Source: Saturnia japonica (Eukaryota; Arthropoda; Insecta; Lepidoptera; Saturniidae). Taken from it: a DNA stretch of 64,000 nucleotides. The notes below the pieces were generated by a model that worked only from the letters and a program-made list of their open reading frames with translations, did no database searches and was not told where the DNA came from. The translations under genes were made by a program, and so were the position numbers. The stretch covers positions 7,440,690 through 7,504,689 of the forward strand of contig CM065328.1 of assembly GCA_033032175.1 (NCBI GenBank). Reading direction: 5' to 3'. This document shows, in pieces, positions 33,880 to 46,590 of the stretch; within the stretch, counting starts at the first letter, position 1, and every line of letters begins with the position of its first letter.

Positions 33880-35424
33880 ATTACGATCTACCAAATATGC
33901 TCAGTCTATATACAAAATACATATACCTACACCTACTAAGGATTAATATGCCATGTCTAAAATTAATGCTTATAAATCACTTTTCAATTTTCAACAAATC
34001 TTTGTCACGAAATACCTTATTGTGGCTTGTTTATAAGAGATAGGCATATGCTATCGCTGAATTTTTTATATATATTAAAAGCCAATATTATTGGAGAACA
34101 TTGTACTTCCGTACCATTAAGGACTACGCCAGCGCACGCAGTTAAAGTAGTTCGGGAGGGCATCGACTTCCGACTTACGTAACATAACTCAATATTTAAG
34201 GCTATCTGAGAGTTGTTTAATTTTAAATAGCTTATACTATTCTTCATGAGTCTGGCTATCATATACAAAAATATTTTTTCGAATCTGAATGTTAGTTCCA
34301 GAGATTAGCGTGGTCAAACAGACAAACAAAAAAACTTTTCCGCTTTATTATTTTAATTATATAAAGTATAGATGTTTAAAATTATGTTTGTTTTAGAAAT
34401 AGTATACACAAAGTTGTTTCGTGTTACAAAAAAATTACAAAGCTATGGTAATCGAATATAAAATACTGGCTATAAATTTAGCCTATACGGTCGTGAACTA
34501 TGTCGAAGCAAACAAAACCTCATCAACCGTGGCGGGCGGACCGCAGGCTGTTCGATGTTGCACGAATAAATTACGATAATTAATATAGAGGGTAAGAATG
34601 GAACCCATGTCATGGGCAGAACCGACGAGTTTTCACAAATAACACGCAAAAACTAATCTGGATAACGTAAATAGGCGTATGTAAATTTTGAATTACAACA
34701 TTGTTGTTAAATACCTACCAATACTACCTATAGCTAGTATCCGAGAGTTGTTTGTAACCTTAAGAAAAACAATAGGTGATCCATTTTTAATATAAATTTA
34801 ATCATAATTGTTTAATTTCACAATAATACAGTCTTCGGATTTTAGTATTTATGCAATTAGTCTAAAACAATTAAATATGACATATTTCAACTTAATTTAT
34901 ATAAACCTATTTGAATATTAATTTTAAAAAACTTTAGCATATCCTAAAATATTTCACGATAATTGATTTTGTATAATAAATAACACTAATATACATTTAT
35001 GGTTTTTAAAGTACTACATTTCATCGATAGATGGCGATCAATGTGGGTTCAAGGTTGGCAATGCGCTAGTTATCGACTGTTTACAATCTCTCTAGATTGT
35101 TCCTAAACTAACGGTTCGTACCTACAATTATTCGGTTACATATCACTGTCTTCATATATATTGAAATAACATTTCAAGAAAAAAAGTTGTATACAAATGG
35201 TAAATTCAAAGTACAAATTTTCCTAGATTAAAAGCATCTGAGAAGCGCCGCACCGGCTTGCTTTGAGCTAAATCGTAATGCTGGAAGTGGAGGATGTAAC
35301 AACATGACAAATCCACAGTAACACAGCATGACTTTGGACTGATTCCAAATTATTTCGCGACATTTTCGCTGTTTCTTGCGGTTTGGTACAAGTTAAATAT
35401 TATTAAACCCAAAGATTTTATAAT
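33880..35424. other. Non-coding stretch with family F end at 34255-34380
   Basis: 'tttttcgaatctgaatgtta', 'gttccagagattagcgtggt' and 'caaacagacaaacaaa' match the 3' part of family F. A family E scrap ('gttcaaggttggcaatgcgc') is at 35048-35067. Otherwise AT-rich. Confidence 0.45.
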
Positions 35425-35520
35425 ATACTAGCTGTGCCTGCGACTTCGTTCGCGTGAACTACAAAAATGTCGTCGATCGGGCATACGAGTCCGTTCACGC
35501 TACCAACTGAGCCATCATTG
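35425..35520. repeat. Repeat start ('actagctgtgcctgcgactt') joined to a family C tRNA-like scrap
   Basis: The first half matches the common 'actagctgtgcccgcgac' repeat start. From about 35475 'cgatcgggcatacgagtccg' then 'cgctaccaactgagcc' looks like the reverse of a family C tRNA-like head. Confidence 0.4.
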
Positions 35521-35765
35521 CTATCATTGCCGTTATAACTATTGTAATTACGAACATTGAATATACTCGATTGAATATATTCCTATACAATAATTACAAT
35601 TTTCTCTTCGTAACAGAAATACTTTTATTGAGAATCACGGGAGCCCAACAATCACGAACACAAAGGGATGTTCGGACAATTTATTACCTTTATAATTAGC
35701 AACGGACCCAAGATACCCGTGTTATTAGAACAATATGAAATTTCATATATTCAACAAAGTTTTAC

Positions 35766-36524
35766 CTAAAGACGAATCACATGTGCGCGTGGATAATTGC
35801 CATGCATTAACCTAAAATCGGAGCCAAAGGTTTGTGCAAATGGGTAGACATAAGATCTGAGAATATCCTGAATGTAATTTTCAGCATTCATGTTTCCATT
35901 TACAAAAACGAGCTCAGTTCGCCTGTTCTTCATAATACTCGCCCATAACATAACTGTTGAGTCGCTGTATGGATGAACTTCCTGAACGCACCTGAGCCTT
36001 TCAGTATTTCCGGGCCGACGATACACTCGCACCCTTCTTGTATCAGGCTTAAACTCGAATCGCGACTCATCGGAAAACATAATTTTATCCCATTGTTCCT
36101 GGGTCCATGTTATGCGTTCTCTACACCATTCATATCGACGAGCGCGATTCCCGTGACGTATCGGTGGGCACCTGATTGGGCGTCGAGCTCGTAGGCCGTA
36201 CTCATGCAGTCGATTTCGCACAGTTTGAGGACTTACATCAACACCACTTGAAATTTGTAGCCTCAAACTTATCTCTCGAGCGGTTAACATCGGCTGGCGT
36301 CTTGCAGTCAGTTGTATGTACCGGTCTTGCCGAGTGATTGTACTCCTTTTACGGCCTGGATGCTGTTCAGCGGGTTCTCCTGTATTATTGTAGCGATGTC
36401 AAAGACGACAAATAACACTTCTATGAATGCCATAATGCCGAGATACCTGAGATTGATTACTTCCCGCTTGCAACATCCCTACAGCTCTTTGCATTTCATC
36501 TGCCATCAAATGACGTCTCTTCAT
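35766..36524 (-). pseudogene. Tc1-like transposase, truncated, with a nonsense codon and a lost catalytic Asp
   Basis: The frame reads from ATG at 36522-36524, through an N-terminal helix-turn-helix region (SQVSRHYGIHRSVICRL), to TGA at 36399-36401 (codon 42, where family members usually have Trp before HRYN). It then stays open to 35766. The second DNA-binding part contains RQPMLTAREI. The first catalytic motif is intact (KIMFSDESRFEF). The second appears as LMHGNYPRAHV, where the family has Asp in place of Gly. The frame stops a few residues later, so the last ~70 residues with the third acidic residue are missing. It is far better preserved than the 27.3-kb relic but is inactive by three independent criteria. 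Confidence 0.88.
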
Positions 36525-36529
36525 GACGT

Positions 36530-37649
36530 AAAGAATATCTAACAATTCAATTTTGTCGCTAACTTTATTTAAATGGTTGGTAAAATTATATAATCAAGAT
36601 TAAACGTAGCAATTAAAACGCACTTAAATTCAAACAAATTCGCAGTCATTTGAATTTTATGAAAAAACAAAATATAATCAAATTTTTTTTTACAACCAGC
36701 CAGTATTTCATCAATAACAAAAAAGTTTACTTACCTACGCACTTTGTTTGAGTAAATATTTAGAAATTAATTAATATAAATGGAAAAATTTGTAATATCA
36801 CGCTTGTTGCTTAGACTTTTTTGATGTGTGTATATACCCTTTTTGGATTCGACGGGGTTTTTAATACATATTGTATTATGTATAGTAGGATGAAACGGTC
36901 TAAAATTACTTCACTCTCGTTCATTTTGCAAATAATACATGGATAGAGAATTTCAAATATCCCAGCACGCGGTAGCTGTAATGGACGCCGCACACGATCC
37001 AAGAACTTTGCTTATAATAGTTTGTTAGTATGCAACGGATTTATGCAAACAAGTTGCTGTTGAAGCTCGTATTTATGATACAATACCCCAATACCTGGCT
37101 AACGTTAAATTATACTCCGGAATATATAAACGATCAGAGTTGGAAATTATTTTAAAAAAATACTTTAATTTTGCAAACTGATGTTTTTTTTTTTTATTTA
37201 TATTCGTTATATGTTAATCTTTTGGCCATAATGTCACCTGATATTTAGTACCGATGTGGTCCACAATGGAAATACGGTAAGCCTAGTGGAAGACTGACTC
37301 TCAAACTGCAGCTATCGGAACACATCTATAGGCCATTATGTCCAATCTTAAGTCGTTCAATAGATTTTAATTACTGTGACTATATATACTCATTTTCATC
37401 ATACCACACACTGTTTTGCGTTTTGCGATATCAAAACAGTTTAAAGTATTATTAGGAACAGAAAAGACACAGTATATTATTTACATAGAATAATTATTAG
37501 ATTTAAATTAAATGGTTCAAAACGTGTAAAATTTATGTCAAATTAACACGACACATTTGAAGACTCTCAAGTGACTCACGATGATGGCTCCACTATCGAC
37601 CACGTGACATTATACGATCGCCCTTCGTACGGTGTGGTGGCGGTGATGT
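36530..37649. other. Non-coding stretch with a possible family C scrap near 37220-37350
   Basis: 'gactgactctcaaactgcag' and 'tatcggaacacatctatagg' resemble the family C body. The rest is AT-rich, without frames. Confidence 0.4.
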
Positions 37650-37772
37650 GGCTGTAGTGCGGTGACGGTTCTCCTATAAAGCGTTGAGTGCTTTTTGCGC
37701 TGGCCCCCAAGCCCGGTGAAGCTGTGAATGCCTCCTGGGTAATAGTATAGTCAGTTTGAAAAAAAAAAAGCA
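37650..37772 (+). repeat. GC-rich repeat family D, copy 3 (partial)
   Basis: 'gcgttgagtgctttttgcgc', 'ccaagcccggtgaagctgtg' and 'taatagtatagtcag' followed by an A-run match the right half of the 21841-22020 copy. Confidence 0.55.
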
Positions 37773-38699
37773 ATGGAGGGCATTCCAGTTATAATGTTTT
37801 ATTATGTACAACGAGAAACTAATAAACTGAATGTATGATATTTCTATATAATATATCGACCAAAATAAAACAATAAGTAATTCCACAGTCTGCCTTTACA
37901 CAAATTGAAATTAGTTAAAAAAAGTAAAATGATAAGTCATGCATCAATCGAAGTTAAGCAACGATGTAGTTCAAATTTCAATTCAATTTTGATATCTTAG
38001 AAATCATAAAATTATTATAGTAAAGATATGTTTGAAGAAGATGCTATCACAGGTGACATACAAAACACGGGTTGTAATTTTAAAATACTGAAAAAGTAAT
38101 TGATTTCTTATTTACTATTTTTTTTTCAATAACCTAGATTAGTCATACGAGTTGAGACTTCTACATCTCTCTTCTATCATAGAGAAGACATAAGTAGACG
38201 TAGAATATTGCAAAAACTGTAGGACATTACAAAAATATGAAATAACTTATCTCAGAAAAGATAATCAAATAACAATACTGAAGTAATCATCTCAAACAAA
38301 GAAACCAACATTTATATTGAATGTCAAAATAAATATCAGTATTTGAAACAAAAAAAAAACGATCCAATATCGACAAAGTCTCACAATCTGATCACGTAAT
38401 AAGATTAATCCGCTACAATATATCAAAGAACAAAGCGTTGATGAATGATGGGCGAAAACTAGGTCGCATCTTAACTACCGAAACGAGGACAAGCGGCCCG
38501 AAAATATTTGTATAAGGACGAAGAAGCAAACAAGCATCGAAGAACTGCTCTCTATCTTAAATCAAATTAATTGACCGATCGTGCAAAAAATTACGTCACG
38601 TTTTCCATTAATTTTCCTTCTTTCAGTGCTTCTGTAACCACTAAAAGTTGGAAGTTATCTGATGCTATGTTTTTTTTTTTGCGCAACGTTTTAGTAATT
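37773..38699. other. AT-rich non-coding stretch
   Basis: No frame or repeat recognised. Confidence 0.45.
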
Positions 38700-38935
38700 T
38701 AAGAGAAGTAGGGAAGAAGGAATAACCTAAGAGATTTCTGTTTCTCTGTACTTGGGGCAGTCCGACTGGTAGAACACCTCCACTCTCCAGAAGATCGCAG
38801 CAAAATAACCTTGTGTTGTATTGTGTTCCTGCGGTGAGTATGGTTTCAGTGCTTCTCGAGGAAAAGGGGGCTCAAGTTTTGCAACGCACTACATCCATGA
38901 GAAACATAATTGTCGCCTTAGTTGTTTAAAACATA
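38700..38935 (+). repeat. Repeat family E, copy 3
   Basis: 'gagatttctgtttctctgta', 'cttggggcagtccgactggt', 'cctccactctccagaagatc' and 'gtgttcctgcggtgagtat' match the reverse of 43812-44100 and the 25.5-kb copies. Confidence 0.62.
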
Positions 38936-39900
38936 TGCACAGAGCGAATAGAGGGTGTACTTCAGTGATAGTTCCTCGTCGTATCAATTAACACCTTCTA
39001 GGAGCTAATTAATTCCAAGGAATATATAGATTTTTAAAATTCACTCCTAATTGCAGTGTTTGAAGCGGATTTTAAACGCAAAATTTTGGGCGGTGACTGG
39101 ATCGCGATCACCATACAGTAGGTGTAACACCCTCCAAAGTGGCATGCTTGGGCGTGTGATATTCCGGATTATCCGGGTATATCCAATAATAAAACGAGGT
39201 TATAGGGACATGTGGCCTACTGTATCACGACCACCATGTACATGGTGAGAAACACGTCTCAGTGACTCTCTTTTGGTTAGTCAAATTATGGAATTAACCA
39301 AACCCTAGTTGCTCAGAAGCTTACTGGCTGACATGTCATGCGGTGGTCATTGTTTTTGGTATGTACTGTTCTTACCATCAAGAACAGTGCGATAGCATAA
39401 AATATTAAAAGTCTTACATAACATGGCAACAGTGATGCACAAATATAAGACAACTGGACAAAAACGGATTTTGGTCCTTAGTGATTTGTTATAATATTTA
39501 AAAGGTACATTTAAAGCCTTCTTCTTAGTGCTTTTAGTTTTTGCAATATGTAAAATCAACCATAGTTACTGTAGCAAGTTAAGAAACTAAAAAATAAATG
39601 GACAAATTTACTTATTCTATGCGACTTTGTTAAAAAAAAAACACAGCCGTTTTGCTTCCCATTGGATCGGACATGGGCCTTTAACTTAATATCTTCTTAT
39701 AACCATACTGCTGATTGTTAGGTTACATGTAAAACTTTCTACAAGGAAAATGTTTCTAAGTCTGGAATAGATTAAATATTTAAAAAGTTTGCTAAATTAT
39801 AATGGTGGCTCGTAGTTTTAGACAAGCTCTTTGGAACATAATAAAGATGTAATTGAAGCTTTTTTAAATAGTTTCATAATTACTTATTGGTGTGGTATTT
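38936..39900. other. Non-coding stretch; GC-richer piece at 39060-39260
   Basis: The piece contains 'ccatacagtagg' and, 100 bases on, 'cctactgtatc', a short inverted repeat. Nothing coding. Confidence 0.4.
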
Positions 39901-40110
39901 TTAACGCAGTGGTAACAAACGCTACTATTGAGCCGAGAGGTCGACTGACTTTGTGTGAAGAGCATAAATGTCAGTTGTGTGTGCCTGGGTGTTAAATAAC
40001 TATATATGTATACATATCAGCTGTTTAGTTACCATATTACAAGCTTTGCTTAGTTTGGAATTAAAAGGCCGTGTGTGAAATTGTGTCCTCATATTTTTTT
40101 TTTATTATTC
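39901..40110 (+). mobile_element. tRNA-derived SINE, family A, copy 3, B box deleted
   Basis: The body matches copies 1 and 2 ('gagcataaatgtcagttgtg', 'cagctgtttagttacc', 'aaaggccgtgtgtgaaattg'), but the head jumps from 'gagaggtcg' straight to 'actgac'. That removes the ~20 bases that hold the B box in the other copies. The first ~8 bases of the head are also diverged. This copy should not be able to bind TFIIIC through its B box. Confidence 0.8.
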
Positions 40111-43100
40111 TAAAATATTAAACAGTGTAGAACAATATTACAACATAACTACATCTATGTATTATAGTATGTAGTTAAGGACATATCTGAAATTATTCAA
40201 ACGTTGCGTGGTAGCTTTGTCAGTAAATGTCAATATTATTCCGCAAGCTTCTAATGGAATCACACAGTTTCTAACAAATGCATACTAGAAAGCCTTGTTC
40301 ATATGATGTGTTTTCTCAGTCAATTCCAGAACAGCAGAGACCTACCGCTCCATAGCTGATACCTACAGTGTGGACCGGTCAATATCTCAATATCTGGACG
40401 ATATTTCTGTGTAAAAAAAATTGTGTCCCGTTTTAGTAGTGATCTTCTAGCTGGTAGACGGACTATTTCACACGAAGAATCACTGGCTTTATCATGTGGA
40501 TTTGTATATCTACGGAAGACAACAACATTAAAATATAGCTTATAACCCGCCATAAAAATGATGTAGTCATTGAGAGTATCTTATTGAGCCTAAACACGAT
40601 ACATATACTGTAAGTTGGTCAATTTTACAATGTTTTTCAATATCACTGAAGTAACAGGATATGAAATTTTGAATCGATCACACCTGTGAAAGTTGTTCAG
40701 ATCCTTTTATCAACTAGAAAAGACCTGATGATCTGCAAACGACTGAACAGATTTTTTGGCTAAGCTGCCATAGACAAATTCAAATATATCTTCTTTCCCT
40801 ACCCTCTATTTGCACCGAGGTTAAAAATAAGTCTACTATAATCCAAACCGCTTAAAATCACATGAAAGTGGCTACAATAGGTTGACGTTTTTCACAAATC
40901 AAAATTTTGACTGATATTCTCGCTACTAAAGATATTATAAAATTTTCAAACATCGTAATTCCGTTCGTAAGCCACAAAGGAATTCCTCAAGACTATATCC
41001 AGGGGTTTGTGGGGTTAAATTTCAATTGGTCGGGATAAGAGGTCGGTCGTAGGTAACTCAAAATAACTTATATTTACGACGAAGTTGAGTAATCTTGGTG
41101 TAATACTTTTTATTTGATATATAATAAAATATCTACGCGATACCTAAACTTTATGACCCAATAAACCTGTTACTCGTCACATAACCAATTCAATCTCCCA
41201 CCCTTTGATCGTTTTGCGATTCGTAATAAAAATAGATTAATATTTTCAGTGGATATTTTATGACATATATATTTTTTTGTTTGCGGCTTTGGCTGAACAC
41301 GAGATATTTGATCCTAAATTTACTTAGGTATATTATATTTTTACTTTTATATTGCTGCTAATTCATGAACGCGGATCGCCATCTCTGTAGACTTCACTAT
41401 CTTTCATCAATGGCTTCGAATCAGTTTTTTTTTTAACAATACATTGTGTACAAGAAATGGATCACATTTGTGTTTTAAGATTTAGGAGAGATCATAAATA
41501 TAAATATTTACTCCTCGTAAATTCAGAGATTTTAATTTTCTATAAAGCAATCATAAAATTGAACGAATGAAGGAAGAAAAGGTGTAAAAGGAATTTAAAA
41601 AAAAACTCGAGAGATGTGTGGGCCACCCGGAAATAACGAGTTCCTTTCGCTATAATATTTTATGTGATGACCAAATTTCTACGCACTGTTGTATTTACAG
41701 TACCTACGAGTAGTCCATGGTTCGAGTCTAGCTGATTCGGTTTTTTTTTTAAATAAACTCTTTTTTTTTGTTCGTTGTGTATAAAGTTGTAAGAATAAAC
41801 ATTTTATTATGACAATAAAAAAATTTTTTTTAATAAAAATACCCCAATCAGCGGTACTCATACCATCGACCACTCGTACTGTTGTACATACAAAGTTGCA
41901 TGTAAATCTGGTCATAACACAACTGAGCCAATATCACGACTGTCATAGTTTTTAAAATCCTTTGTTTTTTAGTGTTGGTTGAGTCGGTCTCTATACAATG
42001 TAGTTTCCACGCCGCAATAAGTAACTTTGTTACAAAATATTCACATTTCTTTAAAAGGAAGTTAGTGTATATGATATCGATAAACTCCAACAGCATTGGT
42101 ACGTTTACCATGAAAGTCGGTAAATCTAAGTGGTTTTTCTTGGAGAAGGTTTTAAAACGTTAAGTGCCGCTATTGGTCGAACTACTCATTATATAGAACG
42201 TCTCTGAGGCTAGCTAGTATAGTTTATATGCACCCATCATATACACATAGCTAAATACATTTTCCTGAAGATTGAAAAGAAATTGAGGTACCTACCTATA
42301 AAGCTGCGAATTTAATATTTGCTTTTGTTATTGTAATAAGTAATCGTATTACGGAAAAAAATAATTACAAGGAAAGTACAGTACATCTAATATTAGACGT
42401 ATCAAACATATGTCAGTGAAAGGGAAACCACAAGAAATTCTTTTTTCTCATATTAATAATATAAGATGAAAGCGTTCTCGTAATAATAACACAATAATTT
42501 CTTTTATCGTACAATATAATAATATGACAAATAGGTCTATAGATTTGAGTGACATAAACTGTTTATAAATTAGGTTAATTTTGTATAGGAAATGGTAAAA
42601 GATTACCAAGACAGATATTTTTAACGCAATTTTTTTCTGTTCACTCCTATTTTTAGAAACTATAAATTTTAAAGTAGATTGTTATTTTTATTGATATTCA
42701 ATAAATCTTATTACTGGTTCAAGAAGCGAATTTTAACTTTGTTTTTTTTTTTTCGTAACCCCGTTGTCGCTGGTATAAGAGCTGAGATCTAATGGATGCC
42801 AAGTTCCATAAAAGTTCGATTAATTATAGCTGTAGAAATGTACGTTCTTCAATTAATATACAAACAAATTGTTACTTTTTAGATGTGATTGCCAACATGG
42901 CCATTATGTCTTATGTCTTCGTCTAGGCCATGTATGCTCCTGTTTTCCTCGCGAAAATATATATCCGTAACCACTCTCTTTGTGAGTACGGTCTTGACGA
43001 GGGATCCGTGGATCATATATATTTAATTGTCCCAAACTATCTTGTTCCATAAATGACCTTCTTCCTTGTAATATTCCTCGTCTTACTAATGTCAATACAT

Positions 43101-43811
43101 TACTTACATATGTGTATTTTACTATTTTTGATATATTTAGTGTCTTTATTTATTGTAATAATATAAAATTTTAATGTGTACATACTTTGTTAGTATTAAA
43201 CTTGTTATTTCTATGTTTAACATTTATATAGTTTTATATTATCCCTGCATTTCGCATAACACGTATTATGTATAAATTTGTGACTGTTTTATGTTGTGAC
43301 AATGTATCCTTTTTATGGATTATTCTCACGGGTTATTCTACAGTACGCCGAACATTTGGCAACTAAATTATATAACGTGTATTTGTCACACTTGCCATTG
43401 GCGAAATTGCCCACACAGGCAGAAAGCCAATAAAAAGTAAATATGTATTGACGTTATAAAAAAATACTAATAAATAATAAATTAAAGTAAATATTTATTG
43501 ACAATTAAAACTTGCCATGTACGCAGTAAGAAGATATACGAGTAGGTACTTCTTTGACGTAACAAAACATAAATATTTTCAACAATTTCAATCAATAAAT
43601 GATAATATCGTTGCATCTCCATGAGATGATGGGCGCAAAGGTTTCAATTTTATCCTCTACTAAACACTCCAAAAGAATTAAACTTCAAAAACCGGTCGAA
43701 TGCCCTACATAATTAATATGTATGCTAATTGGTATATTTGGTACTGATTTATTCTAATCCATAGTTGCAATTTATGTGAGCATTCTAGCGTATTCTACAA
43801 AAAAATAATAC
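40111..43811. other. Long non-coding stretch
   Basis: No gene-like frame in 3.7 kb. A repeat of a recognisable moth type may lie at 40660-41060 ('ctgcaaacgactgaacagat', 'ggctaagctgcca'), but there is no second copy in the window. Poly(A)/poly(T) runs are frequent. Confidence 0.4.
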
Positions 43812-44100
43812 TACGAATGTGGCAAAATCTTACGGCCTGCTTGATGGTAAGTGGTTACTGTGGTCTATGAACGCTTGTAATGTCATAGGTATGACTATCG
43901 TGATGCCGACCATGAACCCCCAACCCCAAGGAACTCTAGAAACCCTACTCACGGCAGGAACACAACATAAATTTATTTGGCTGCGATCTTCTATAGGGTG
44001 GAGGTATTCCACCAGTCGAATTGCCCCATGTACAGAAAAATCTTCAAAGAAATTTCTCTGTGCCCTACCTCCCTTAAAATTACTATAATACCAGATCAAA
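43812..44100 (-). repeat. Repeat family E, copy 4 (best preserved)
   Basis: Read on the minus strand: 'gaggtagggcacagagaaat', 'ggggcaattcgactggtgga', 'cctccaccctatagaagatc', 'gtgttcctgccgtgagtagg', 'ttacaagcgttcatagacca', 'cttaccatcaagcaggccgt'. The two opposing 89-codon frames here are incidental. Confidence 0.65.
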
Positions 44101-44339
44101 GATAATGTTAAGATGCATTTTTGCAGTCAGTATGTAAATTGGTAAATAAAACAAATTAAAGAGTAACTATAAGCATTCCTCCCGAGGTGGATATTAAGAT
44201 AATTTCTCAGAAATAGTATCCAGACAACTTCAATTAAGAAATAAACATTTATATTCCTTTGTTCACACACCTGATGTATTTAATTTATTTATTTATTTTA
44301 TAGCTCTTTGTATGTTTTGAGATAGTTGATACAAATAGT

Positions 44340-44705
44340 ATCTATATATTAATATTAATACGTGAAGCACAAACTTTGTACCCTTTTTAAGCGTAATGCG
44401 TGCACGGAAGGCTGAGATTTGGCATGGTTAAAGTTTATACGGAGAAGGAGTACAGAAAGCTAAAATTTTTCTTTAATATCTGTTACTAATATATTAAATT
44501 AAATAAATTAATACTGCTAATCCTAAAAAGACCATTGCCATTGAACTTAGACCCCCCAACATATTGACATTGTCACTCAATGAAAAGTGACAGCAAGTGA
44601 TATAATATTCATAGTTTAGGTTCGTACTGCAAATTTCAAACAGAGAATAATAGTCTATGATTAAAAAGTCGCTGGTCGAATTTCGGTCATTGGGCGACCG
44701 CTAGT
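44340..44705 (-). repeat. Repeat family G, minus copy of the inverted pair
   Basis: This is the reverse complement of the family at 24894-25252, ending at 'ggcgaccgctagt' (44692-44704). It carries small indels relative to the other copy but the same ends, so the family's boundaries can be read from the pair. Confidence 0.8.
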
Positions 44706-46417
44706 TTATATTAAGTTTTAAACAAATATAGGTGTATTTGTGAAGAAATCGACTGCTCATTTACGTATTTCGTAGGAGCAAGGCGTTCGCAGAAATGTTT
44801 ATACTGGCTTTAAAAGGGGCGAATTCCAATAATGTTTAGTACATTATGGCTGGTATTAAACATAAATTTGCTATTTCACAGTCGATATTTAGCCATGTTA
44901 GCTATAGGTTTGCTCTCTCTAAATACTTAATAAGGGGATGGGTCTGAGTAAATAATTTTTTGCATAAACTTTGATCTTATGAAATATGGATAATTGTTTG
45001 GAGTTGTAACGACAGGTTTTGATTATTAAAAAAAATGATTACTCAATGCTAGCATTCGGAGCCGAAGGGCGTGGCTTCGAAGCTGTCGAAGCCGAATAAT
45101 TTCATGGCATGGTGGTAGAGCACTTCCTAGTTTTCTCAGGCTACCTACCATCTGAAAAATCTCACTCTATTGCCAGTTAACTTTGACTGCGAGAGACAGC
45201 TTCATATAAAATCCGGTCGCTTTTGTACAGTTAACGAGATACTAATTTCTATCGTATTGTCACCTAATAATAAGTCATTCTGTGGTCAAGCGATAACGAA
45301 TAACGTAAGCAAAAAAAAAACGCCTGCAGCACCGTGGCTACACGTAATGGAAATAAAACCACTTCAAAAGGAAGAACGAGATAGGTTAAACTATGTCTCT
45401 AAGTTAAACTTTTCTTCTCTCTCATGTAACAAAATTTGCATTTATAGTGACGCGTCCTTGACATTTCACTCTTAATTCACCGCCAAAATCGCCTCCTAAG
45501 AAGTTTCACTTCAAATGCCAATCATAATTGTTTACAAGTATAGAACTCAAGGTATATTTAGTAAATAAAACGTATACACTACACAACAGTAATAATTTGA
45601 GATTTTTAATGGCCGCTCTTGCGTTATTTCCCTGTGGAACAATACAGGGCATTAAAAATTAGTGCCTTTTCACACTCAGTGAAACTGGGTCTATTTGTGA
45701 GACTAACAAAACGACGTCAGTGTAAACTTACAATTATTATAAACAAGTTTCTTTAAAGTTTATCACTTATGTACTGTTGTGGTATAATATTTTATATATT
45801 AATATTTTCGTAATTAATTTTATTTATAAGACAAATTTACATACGGCCATTCGATTCCAAAGTCATGGCTTATGAATTGACATTCAAATAACGAATATTA
45901 TCATACATATATTTGGTACTATAAACTAACTTCAACAATACGTTAAATTGAATATCAAATATATGTTAATAATTATTATTAATTATCGTTATTCATGTAA
46001 CAAATTGTTTTTAAATCGCTACAAACAACTATAAAACTATGTACTTTACTACAGAACAACAGTAACAGATTTGAAAAAAGGCCGTCAAAAATTTTTATTT
46101 TAGTATTTAAATGTTTTAATTTTAAAAGGAAACGTCATACAATGTGAGCACCCGTGTGTTTTAATATTGTATACATATAACGGAGCAGGGACACAGTCGG
46201 GTCGTATTTCGATGTACGATACCGCCTTTAGGGCGCTCTTGAACTATGGCGGTGTTAAACTAGAGTGATTCCATTATGAACGGTACCAACAATACGATGG
46301 TCATTATCATCATCGACATCACGTCGGTTACATCACGGTAGTTATGGTACGGCACAAATGTCTGTAAAGATGTTTACGGTCCGACGACTCGAGAGAAAAT
46401 GCCTTCTGTCGTTGTTT
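44706..46417. other. Non-coding stretch with a family C scrap at 45100-45160
   Basis: 'catggcatggtggtagagca' and 'caggctacctacc' match the family C body. A 101-codon plus frame (45170-45475) has no motif. The rest is AT-rich. Confidence 0.4.
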
Positions 46418-46590
46418 TTCTGTCTGACTTGTTAGCCTTAGGGACCCTGGAGCCTCTGAGGGCTTTTACAGCTTCACCGTGGCTTGAGGGCGAGCACTTA
46501 AGGCACTCAGCAGCGAAAGCAGGGCAACATGCTCAAGGCTGCCAAAGTGGCCGAATTTCGGCTTGGACTGTTGCCGCGATTGCAAATAAG
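46418..46590 (-). repeat. GC-rich repeat family D, copy 4
   Basis: On the plus strand: 'gttagccttagggaccctgg', 'agcctctgagggcttttaca', 'aaagtggccgaatttcggct', 'tggactgttgccgcg'. It is the best preserved left half of the family and continues into a T-run-containing sequence on its left, which is the A-rich end on the minus strand. Confidence 0.65.

Noticed and set aside
45170..45475. 101-codon plus frame as a gene
   Set aside because: Composition is ordinary, with no motif or signal sequence, and it overlaps a poly(A) stretch.
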